Shown here: positions 7,387 through 13,512 of the stretch, in pieces
How positions within the stretch are numbered: the stretch's first letter is position 1
Layout of the letters: every line of letters starts with the position of its first letter
NCBI GenBank assembly: GCA_002395805.1
Contig: DGVB01000010.1
Coordinates: 1 to 15,071 of the forward strand
Direction: 5' to 3'
From: Bacteroidales bacterium UBA4295
Lineage (GTDB): Bacteria; Bacteroidota; Bacteroidia; Bacteroidales; Paludibacteraceae
Length of the DNA stretch: 15,071 nucleotides
The notes under the pieces: generated by a model
What the model saw: only the letters and a program-made list of their open reading frames with translations
What the model was told of the DNA's origin: nothing
Databases searched by the model: none
Position numbers and translations under genes: made by a program

Positions 7387-8651
7387 ATCAATACCAAAAT
7401 ATTATCGGTCGCATCCATTACTGTTTAGGATTAGCTGTAGTGGCACTGCTGCCTTTCCCGCAGATATTCCTGCGCTATGCCTGCGTACTATGGGTCGTCA
7501 GCTGGTTTTTGGAAGGACGATGGCTGAAGCGTTCAAATCTCAAATCTCAGATTGCCAACAGTAAATTGTGGATTCCGTTTGTCCTTTTCGGTTTGTGGTA
7601 CGCCTGGAAAGCCATCTCGTTCTTCTGGTCTCCGGATCATGCGGCGTGGGCCTGGCAGATGGAGCGGTATCTGGCTTTCGGACTGATGATACCGATGGGT
7701 CTATGGGGTCTGAACGAGCACTATCGCTGGCAGACATTAGGCAAAGTGCTGATTGCGAGCTGTGTCATTGCGCTGCCGGCCTATATGGCATTTATGGCCG
7801 CCTTGTTTTACCATCCCGAATGGGTGCCGTATTTCAATTTGCCGGAGCCCTGGATTCAACACGAAGAATGGTGGACGTTTTTCGCAGAGAATATCTCGCA
7901 TTTCAAGCACCGGCTATTCCTTTGCTCCGTCGAACTTTTCGGCGCCATCATTGCTTTCCGGATGTATTATAAACGTCCGGCGGTGTTGCTGCCATTATGG
8001 GCAGTGATGCTATCCTCTATTCCGCTGACGGGAAGCAGACAGGCTATTCTCTCCGCCGTGGCATTGTTCTTCGTCGGGATTATATGCAGTCTGCCGGCAG
8101 TACGACGCCGGCGGTACGGCATAGCTATTGTGCTGACAGGAGTGGTAGTAGGCGCCGGATTGCTGCATCTGCATCCGAGAATGCAGGAGTTTGAGTTATC
8201 GGATATCAAAGAGATGCGGGAGCTCAGTTATTACCACGACATCCGGTTAAATATCTGGGGAGCGGCGCTGCAGCACCCGGAGGAGTATCTGGCGCACGGT
8301 TTGGGTGCCGGGCAGAGCAGTAATTATCTACGGGAGAAGTACCGGGCGGCAGGGTTCGACCACTATGTCTACATGGGCTATCATCCGCATAACCAATATC
8401 TGGAGGAACTGATGGAAATAGGTCTGCCGGGCTTGCTGCTTTTCCTGCTCGCATGGCTCTCCTTACCTATCTGCGCACAAAAAGAAGGACGGCTAACCGC
8501 CATCCTCTTCACTACCCTGTTCCTGCTCAATATGTGTACGGACTGTATGTTCGGCCGTTTCTGCGGCATTGCCCTTTGGGCGGTAGGATTAGTGTTCCTC
8601 CTTCTCCAAACCGACTCGCAGGGTGACGAGCAGCCCGCGAGGGATGCATAG
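7383..8651 (+). CDS. O-antigen ligase family protein (WaaL/Wzy_C type)
   Basis: This is a polytopic inner membrane protein of 422 residues that would join a lipid-linked polysaccharide to lipid A-core on the periplasmic side, or less likely polymerise repeat units. Hydrophobic segments run through the protein. The family core is visible as PLTGSRQAIL (R219), RLNIWGAAL, a Gly-rich HGLGAG and HPHNQYLEELMEIGLPG (H334, H336), where the His matches the essential periplasmic His of WaaL-type ligases. The last membrane helix ends near L408, followed by a polar tail. The ATG overlaps the upstream stop as ATGA. Oddities: residues 51-57 come from three 7-base repeat units, and the last 20 codons plus the stop overlap the convergent outer membrane protein gene. 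Ligase and polymerase cannot be fully separated by sequence; position after the core-kinase gene favours ligase. Confidence 0.88.
   Translation: MNQYQNIIGRIHYCLGLAVVALLPFPQIFLRYACVLWVVSWFLEGRWLKRSNLKSQIANSKLWIPFVLFGLWYAWKAISFFWSPDHAAWAWQMERYLAFGLMIPMGLWGLNEHYRWQTLGKVLIASCVIALPAYMAFMAALFYHPEWVPYFNLPEPWIQHEEWWTFFAENISHFKHRLFLCSVELFGAIIAFRMYYKRPAVLLPLWAVMLSSIPLTGSRQAILSAVALFFVGIICSLPAVRRRRYGIAIVLTGVVVGAGLLHLHPRMQEFELSDIKEMRELSYYHDIRLNIWGAALQHPEEYLAHGLGAGQSSNYLREKYRAAGFDHYVYMGYHPHNQYLEELMEIGLPGLLLFLLAWLSLPICAQKEGRLTAILFTTLFLLNMCTDCMFGRFCGIALWAVGLVFLLLQTDSQGDEQPARDA
7533..7553 (+). repeat. Three-unit heptamer array inside the O-antigen ligase gene
   Basis: The units are TCAAATC, TCAAATC and TCAGATT. 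They total 21 bases, exactly seven codons, giving residues 51-57 (SNLKSQI) in a cytoplasm- or periplasm-facing loop between two membrane helices. It is short and the third unit is degenerate, so alone it would be weak. The shared 7-base period with the other arrays makes it more credible. Confidence 0.75.
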
Positions 8652-11024
8652 ACTCATGGAGGTTCGGCTGTCCTTCATGGATGCTATACCCCGTTCATTC
8701 GTCCAATGCGGATAAGTGGGATGATCATAGGCGTCGAAGGTATATTCCGTGAGAGCCGTGCCGAAATCGTAGATATTATAGCATAGCACCTCCAGCGACA
8801 TCGGTATATCGCGAACCCACCAACGTCCGGTAGCACGGAGGTCGAAATTGAAGAACGCATCTTCTCTTTTTCCGAAGGCATTATTAGCCATATTTATTCC
8901 CTTTGCGTCCGAATGGAGCAAGGCTACCTGGTCGTGCCCGTTGACGGTCTGCGGGCGGGCAGTGAAGGTAGAGAAAGGCTGTCCGTCTTTGAACTTGCCG
9001 TTCAGCGCTATCGAGAAATACTTGCAGGCATTATAAGTCACCTGCAGACGGAGGATAAAGGACTTGTCCTGATTCAGTCGGCAGTTGCCCTGGTAGGGTT
9101 TGTCCCCTTCGCTTAATGCCACGTAGGTATTGGGATTCGCGGAGGATTCGGAGAGGGCGCCTATATTATTATGGAGCGGACCGTTGCCCAAGGTACTGAG
9201 TCCCGCCATCAGATAACTCTGCCACGAAGCCATCACATGCCATTTGCGGCCGCGATAGGTATATTTGACCGTATTGGACATATAATAAGGAGTGCGCCCG
9301 CCCGCGCGCGAGGACATGAGGTCCGGAGGCTGGGTGGTGACGGTATAACGCTTCTCTCCTTCGCGCAGGTAATACACGCCGTCCTGCTCTATCATATTGG
9401 CGTTCACGCCATCCGCAAAAGCGGTAAACCACTGATGATAATATTTGCGGATCGAAGAGAGGATCGCTATCTCGTGGCGGCGGGATTTACCAAAGGTAAA
9501 CCGTATCGGCAGATCGAGCACGGCGTAGGAAGGTTGCTTCCTCCACAGTCCTTTCTGAGGCGTATGGTACGCGCCGCCGGTAGTAGCCAGCAGCGTGTTA
9601 TCCGCATAGCGCATCTCGCCGGACATATAGTCGGCACTCAGGTAGCGCACTTCATCCCAGGTATAAGACATCCGATGGTGACTGACAGAGAGACCGAAAC
9701 CGAACCACCAGACCGGCTGATACTCCAGCGCGAACTTGGCTAACACATTAGGCGAGACAACAGACCGTCCTTTTCCTAATACTATTCCATCCAACGAGAC
9801 GCCCAAATGGCCGTACAGCCGCAGCCCTTTCACAGGATAATAATCAGCTATCACCATCGCTTCGTTCTCCAGCAGGCCGGAGGTGAAAGCAGAAGAATGC
9901 CAGAAAGTGGTATATAACGGTGTAGGAGCGGCATCTGCGATAGATTGCGAATAGAGCGCATTGGACCAAGCTTCGGTCGTCGGCCGGAAATGCAGCAGCG
10001 AGTTATAGCCCTCGGCATGAACACGAAGCCATGACAGCAATGGCTGATCGTATTGCACGGAGAGATTCACGCTATGCAGCCGTCCGTCGGCATACCAGGG
10101 ATCAAAAGCTTCGCCGTCCTGATCCAATATATTGCGGGCAAAATCCAGGGTGTCATGCCGAAGCGTATTCAGTTCATAACTCAGCCCGGCAACCAATTTT
10201 CCATGATTAGCAAAAGCCGTAGTGCTATATAGTCCCGCCTGGTAGGCCTGCTGCTGCGCCTGTTCGTTGCGATTGAGATACAACTCCGAGCCGTAGTCCG
10301 AGCGTCCGTTCGCCACCAAGAAATAATGCAAACCGGTCTGTACTCCGGATGCTGTATTCTGTCCTTTGAGGGGAATCTCTCCGTCCAGCTGCGCGCGATA
10401 ATACGGCGCAGCGTACATACCGGCAATACCGGTTCGGTCAAAGGCGGTCAACTGCCTCCGGCCGTAATGGACATAGGCATGCTGGTAATAGGATCTGCCG
10501 TAAGCAGGGATAGCGAAAGTAGCATCTGCCGTACCGGCGCCAATGACATGATTGCGCATGTCTATCGGACGTCGGTCCATCGTTCGTTCCTCGCCGGAGG
10601 AATGGAAGAGATTGATCAGCTGCCGAGTGCCGGGGGAGATACCGCCCAAATTGCCGATATTACCGGTGAGACGCAGGCTCTGGCGCTGTAAGGCCTCGTC
10701 GGTAAAGAACAATTCGCCGTCGTGGTAGTCCAGCGCCAGCGAAGTACGGTCCATTTGGGTATGAAGGAGGGTACTTCCTACCTCGAAACGGCTGTCTATT
10801 CGCATGCCGTTCAGGTGGTATTTATTCTGGCGGAAGGAATTGCCGGCAATAGAGAAAATCTGCCGGTCGCCGAGGTTCCATTCGCCGGTAGTCTCTGATT
10901 CATAGACCGTGTAGTCATTATAGTTATCCAAATAATGACCAAGGTCAGTGGTTTGATACCACTGACCAAAGAATGAAGAGGCGATCGTATCGATCCCTAT
11001 GACTATGGCCTGGAGCAAGGTCAT
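8589..11024 (-). CDS. TonB-dependent receptor-like outer membrane beta-barrel protein
   Basis: This is a large outer membrane protein of 811 residues. After a hydrophobic N-terminus that could be a signal peptide ([20 protein letters not shown]), residues about 45-150 resemble a divergent TonB-receptor plug: FSIAGNSFRQNKYHLNGMRID, here split as FSIAGNS and NKYHLNGM. The rest is a long series of Tyr/Gly-rich beta-strands, with a terminal strand LLVTLRVGL at 798-806. I see no carboxypeptidase-like or STN domain, no clear TonB box and no SusD partner nearby. The signal peptide is odd: it has no Lys or Arg before the hydrophobic core and carries an Asp inside it, yet no later Met is usable. The ATG overlaps the dnaJ stop as TGATG, so the gene is probably co-translated with dnaJ. 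Its 3' end overlaps the O-antigen ligase gene by 63 bases. The ligand is unknown. Confidence 0.8.
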   Translation of the reverse strand: MTLLQAIVIGIDTIASSFFGQWYQTTDLGHYLDNYNDYTVYESETTGEWNLGDRQIFSIAGNSFRQNKYHLNGMRIDSRFEVGSTLLHTQMDRTSLALDYHDGELFFTDEALQRQSLRLTGNIGNLGGISPGTRQLINLFHSSGEERTMDRRPIDMRNHVIGAGTADATFAIPAYGRSYYQHAYVHYGRRQLTAFDRTGIAGMYAAPYYRAQLDGEIPLKGQNTASGVQTGLHYFLVANGRSDYGSELYLNRNEQAQQQAYQAGLYSTTAFANHGKLVAGLSYELNTLRHDTLDFARNILDQDGEAFDPWYADGRLHSVNLSVQYDQPLLSWLRVHAEGYNSLLHFRPTTEAWSNALYSQSIADAAPTPLYTTFWHSSAFTSGLLENEAMVIADYYPVKGLRLYGHLGVSLDGIVLGKGRSVVSPNVLAKFALEYQPVWWFGFGLSVSHHRMSYTWDEVRYLSADYMSGEMRYADNTLLATTGGAYHTPQKGLWRKQPSYAVLDLPIRFTFGKSRRHEIAILSSIRKYYHQWFTAFADGVNANMIEQDGVYYLREGEKRYTVTTQPPDLMSSRAGGRTPYYMSNTVKYTYRGRKWHVMASWQSYLMAGLSTLGNGPLHNNIGALSESSANPNTYVALSEGDKPYQGNCRLNQDKSFILRLQVTYNACKYFSIALNGKFKDGQPFSTFTARPQTVNGHDQVALLHSDAKGINMANNAFGKREDAFFNFDLRATGRWWVRDIPMSLEVLCYNIYDFGTALTEYTFDAYDHPTYPHWTNERGIASMKDSRTSMSLCIPRGLLVTLRVGLEKEEH

Positions 11025-12187
11025 CAGCTGCCGAACAGATTATGGAAGAAACTCTTCTTGTCTCCGGCTCCCGGAGCGATATTCGGGCTGTTCTGGAGTT
11101 GCTCTATCAGTTTGCGTTCGTCTTTGTTGAGCCGCTCGGGGATATAGACGCCTACGTTGATGAGCAAATCGCCCTGACCGTAGGAACGGCCGTACTGGTC
11201 AATCCGCGGCAGACCTTTGCCTCTCATCCGCAGCACCTTACCGGGTTGCGTACCGGGGGTGATAGTGATCTTGACGTCTCCCGTGAGTGTCGGTATCTGC
11301 ACTTGTCCGCCGAGAACGGCAGTAGGCATATCGAGCAACAGGTTATAAATCAGGTCGCTGTCCTGACGGATGAAATCCTTGTGCTCCTCTTCCTCTATCA
11401 TGACCAGCAGATCGCCGGGCGCGCCGCCTCTGGGCGCAGCGTTTCCTTTGCCGGGGACGGTCAGTTGCATGCCGCCCATGACGCCGGCAGGGATATTGAC
11501 GGTGATGATATCTTCTTCGCGCACGACACCCTGTCCGCCGCATTTGGAGCATTTGTTCTTAACAATCCGTCCTTCTCCTCCGCAGGTGTCGCAAACGGAC
11601 TGCACCTGCATCATTCCGAATATACCCCGTTGCGCCCGGGTGACACGTCCCGAACCGTGACAGGTAGGACAGGTCTCGGTCTTGCCGTCGGCCGAACCGG
11701 TGCCGTGACAGTCCTTACACTCAACGAGTCTCCGCACTTTGATCTTCTTCTCGCATCCGGTAGCTATCTCCTCGAGGGTCAGCGTCACTTTGCCTCTGAG
11801 GTCAGATCCTCTGCGTTGACGCGGTCCGCGGGAACGTCCGCCGCCCATGAACATCTCTCCGATGTCTCCGATATCGAATCCGGCACCCTGGAAGATATCG
11901 CCGAAATGGGTGAATATATCCTCCATAGACATGCCGCCTCCGCTGAATCCGCCTTGTCCTCCCATGCCGGCGAAGCCGTACTGGTCGTAACGGGCACGTT
12001 TCTGCGGGTCGGAGAGCACCTCATAGGCTTCCGCCGCCTCTTTGAATTTCTCCTCAGCCTCCTTGTCGCCCGGGTTCTTGTCCGGGTGGTATTGGATGGC
12101 TTTCTTGCGGTAAGCCTTTTTTATCTCTTCGGCCGTCGCGGTCTTGGGGACCTCGAGTACCTCATAATAATCTCGTTTTTCTGCCAT
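11024..12187 (-). CDS. dnaJ: Chaperone protein DnaJ
   Basis: This is the DnaK co-chaperone that delivers unfolded clients and stimulates DnaK ATPase activity. From the ATG at 12187 the product is 387 residues, typical of a type I (class A) DnaJ. The J domain covers about 5-70 with HPD at 34-36, followed by a Gly/Phe-rich linker (71-115). Four zinc-binding repeats follow: CKDCHGTG (157-164), CPTCHGSG (173-180), CDTCGGEG (199-206) and CSKCGGQG (213-220). The C-terminal substrate-binding and dimerisation domains come after them. A TTG three codons upstream (12196) is a possible start, but [13 protein letters not shown] is the usual DnaJ N-terminus. It lies 52 bases after grpE, across a heptamer array. 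The stop overlaps the start of the outer membrane protein gene by one base. dnaK is not in the window. Confidence 0.97.
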   Translation of the reverse strand: MAEKRDYYEVLEVPKTATAEEIKKAYRKKAIQYHPDKNPGDKEAEEKFKEAAEAYEVLSDPQKRARYDQYGFAGMGGQGGFSGGGMSMEDIFTHFGDIFQGAGFDIGDIGEMFMGGGRSRGPRQRRGSDLRGKVTLTLEEIATGCEKKIKVRRLVECKDCHGTGSADGKTETCPTCHGSGRVTRAQRGIFGMMQVQSVCDTCGGEGRIVKNKCSKCGGQGVVREEDIITVNIPAGVMGGMQLTVPGKGNAAPRGGAPGDLLVMIEEEEHKDFIRQDSDLIYNLLLDMPTAVLGGQVQIPTLTGDVKITITPGTQPGKVLRMRGKGLPRIDQYGRSYGQGDLLINVGVYIPERLNKDERKLIEQLQNSPNIAPGAGDKKSFFHNLFGS

Positions 12188-12189
12188 AC

Positions 12190-12245
12190 TATTCAATGAT
12201 TAAACATTAATTCATTAATCATTATTCATTATTCATTAATCATTC
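12190..12245 (-). repeat. Eight-unit heptamer array between grpE and dnaJ
   Basis: Read on the minus strand there are eight 7-base units: GAATGAT, TAATGAA, TAATGAA, TAATGAT, TAATGAA, TTAATGT, TTAATCA, TTGAATA. The first five are close copies and the last three are decayed. The array supplies the last Glu codon and TGA stop of grpE (12240-12242) and ends two bases before the ATG of dnaJ. It is very AT-rich and probably unstructured, which would suit Shine-Dalgarno-independent initiation at dnaJ. Confidence 0.85.
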
Positions 12246-12800
12246 GCCCACCACTACTTTGGCGAAGCGGATGACCTTCTCGCCGAGTTTGTAGCCTTTC
12301 TGGGTGCAATCGATCACTTTGCCTTTCTTCTCCTCGCCGGCGGCGAAGGTGGTAACGGCTTCATGTTCGTCGGTATTGAAATCGGCGTCTTCGGTCTCGA
12401 TAGCATGCACACCTTGTTTGTCGAGGAAGGAGAGGAACTTCTGATAAATCAGGTCCAACCCTCCTTTTAACGCTTCATACTGGAGTTCTGCTTCCTTCCC
12501 TTCAGGGAGGGACTGAGGGTAGGCCTTTCTTGCCCGCTCGAAATCGTCTATAAGGGGCAGCATGTCGGTAAAGATCCGCTCCCCGGCGGTCTCCATCAGA
12601 TCGAGTTTCTCTTTGTTGGTCCGCTTGCGATAGTTGTCAAACTCCGCCATCATCCGAAGGTTTTTGTCCTCCAGGTCGGCTTTGTCGCTCTCCAAAGCGG
12701 CTACCTGCGCTTCGAGTTCAGCCACTCGTTCCTGCGCCTCTTTGAGCGCATCCTGCGCTTCTGTCTGTTCGATGTTTTCTGTATTTTTTTTCTTACTCAT
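12240..12800 (-). CDS. grpE: Nucleotide exchange factor GrpE
   Basis: GrpE releases ADP from DnaK and works with DnaJ in the Hsp70 cycle. The N-terminal half is a charged, Ala/Glu-rich coiled coil (for example VAELEAQVAALESDKADLED). It is followed by the conserved region RMMAEFDNYRKRT, and the C-terminal beta head ends in the family signature KGYKLGEKVIRFAKVVVGE. From the ATG at 12800 the protein is 186 residues, a normal size. Another in-frame ATG two codons upstream (12806) cannot be excluded; MSKKKNTEN is the more usual form. It is followed by dnaJ, the common Bacteroidota order. The upstream gap of 74 bases holds two perfect dyads that may control the grpE-dnaJ unit. The stop codon lies within a heptamer array. 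Confidence 0.96.
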   Translation of the reverse strand: MSKKKNTENIEQTEAQDALKEAQERVAELEAQVAALESDKADLEDKNLRMMAEFDNYRKRTNKEKLDLMETAGERIFTDMLPLIDDFERARKAYPQSLPEGKEAELQYEALKGGLDLIYQKFLSFLDKQGVHAIETEDADFNTDEHEAVTTFAAGEEKKGKVIDCTQKGYKLGEKVIRFAKVVVGE

Positions 12801-12812
12801 ATGCATAAAAAT

Positions 12813-12827
12813 TACGTCTATGACGTA
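12813..12827. promoter_or_regulatory. Perfect dyad proximal to grpE
   Basis: TACGTC-TAT-GACGTA is a perfect inverted repeat with six-base arms around a three-base centre. Its centre (12820) lies 20 bases upstream of the grpE ATG. A three-base loop and lack of a following T-run on the minus strand argue against a terminator. A protein-binding site or short RNA hairpin near the translation start is more likely. No known operator consensus is recognised. Confidence 0.5.
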
Positions 12828-12828
12828 T

Positions 12829-12861
12829 CAAATCCTATGCCACAGACGCAATAACTGCCAA
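12829..12861 (-). promoter_or_regulatory. Possible promoter for grpE-dnaJ
   Basis: On the minus strand, TTGG (12861-12858) stands 20 bases before TAGGATTTG (12837-12829). The Bacteroidota housekeeping pattern is TTTG, about 19-20 bases, then TAnnTTTG. The match is imperfect: one mismatch in the upstream box and one extra base in the downstream box. If real, the distal dyad overlaps the -33 element and the proximal dyad lies at or just after the transcript start. Confidence 0.25.
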
Positions 12862-12869
12862 TTTGGCAG
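12855..12869. promoter_or_regulatory. Perfect dyad distal to grpE (candidate operator)
   Basis: CTGCCAA-T-TTGGCAG is a perfect inverted repeat with seven-base arms and a single central base. Such a geometry cannot form a full RNA hairpin without losing the inner pairs, so it reads better as a binding site for a dimeric regulator. It starts six bases after the response regulator stop codon, and its centre is 62 bases from the grpE ATG. It does not match CIRCE (TTAGCACTC-N9-GAGTGCTAA). Confidence 0.5.
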
Positions 12870-12874
12870 ACAAA

Positions 12875-13501
12875 TCAAATAATCCCGTGCTCGAGGGCAA
12901 AGCGTACCATTTCGACGGAAGAGGAGATACCGAGTTTATTGAATATATTGGTTTTATGGCTGTTTACGGCGCGCAGGGAGATATGGAATTCCTCGGCTAT
13001 CTCTTTGCCCAATTTGCCGGCGCAGCATGCCTCAATGATCTGTACCTCGCGTTTTGTAAGCATGGCGTAAGTGCGTTTATTCATTTTCGCATCCACTATA
13101 TCTCGAATCAGTACCGCCATGTCTCGTCCGTAGAACGGCACTCCCTCCATGACGGAATTGATAGCGAGCGGCACTTCCTCGAGCGGTGCGTTTTTGCTGA
13201 TATAGCCGTCGATACCGATATTCATCAGTTGCATAATCGGGTATTCCCGGGTCTCAACGGAGAGCACGATAATCTTGATATCGGGATATTCGGTCCGCAG
13301 CCTTTTCGCCACATCCACGCCGCTGGTACCGGGCAGGAGAATATCCAGCAGGAGCAGGTCGCACGGTTTGCCGTCGGTCAAGGCATCGAATAACTGGTCT
13401 GCCGAAGCGACGCTGATGGTCAGTTCGTGCGGCAGAGGCGCCAGCGCGCTGGCTATCCCTATGCGGATCAATTCATGATCGTCCAATATACCTATATTCA
13501 T
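12875..13501 (-). CDS. NarL/LuxR-family response regulator
   Basis: This is a 208-residue transcription factor controlled by phosphorylation. The receiver domain (1-120) has the acidic pair D7-D8, the phosphate-accepting D53 in LLLLDILLP, the switch Ser81 in IVLS and the conserved K103. The LuxR-type helix-turn-helix (about 145-205) is seen as LTKREVQIIEACCAG, the conserved GKEIAEEFHIS and SLRAVNSHKTNIFNKLGI. It is encoded 11 bases after the sensor kinase gene on the same strand, so the two almost certainly form a pair. grpE lies 74 bases downstream, and the intervening dyads leave open whether this regulator or a heat-shock factor acts there. The start ATG at 13501 gives a normal receiver N-terminus. 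The regulon is unknown. Confidence 0.94.
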   Translation of the reverse strand: MNIGILDDHELIRIGIASALAPLPHELTISVASADQLFDALTDGKPCDLLLLDILLPGTSGVDVAKRLRTEYPDIKIIVLSVETREYPIMQLMNIGIDGYISKNAPLEEVPLAINSVMEGVPFYGRDMAVLIRDIVDAKMNKRTYAMLTKREVQIIEACCAGKLGKEIAEEFHISLRAVNSHKTNIFNKLGISSSVEMVRFALEHGII

Positions 13502-13512
13502 ACCTTACCTTT

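Noticed and set aside
11042..12199. A 385-codon open frame on the plus strand antisense to dnaJ
   Set aside because: It covers dnaJ almost exactly, has no recognisable domains, and is explained by GC-biased codon use in dnaJ leaving few antisense stops.
12855..12869. Distal dyad as a CIRCE element or an intrinsic terminator of the response regulator
   Set aside because: It does not match the CIRCE sequence or its nine-base spacer. It also has a one-base centre and no following T-run on the minus strand.
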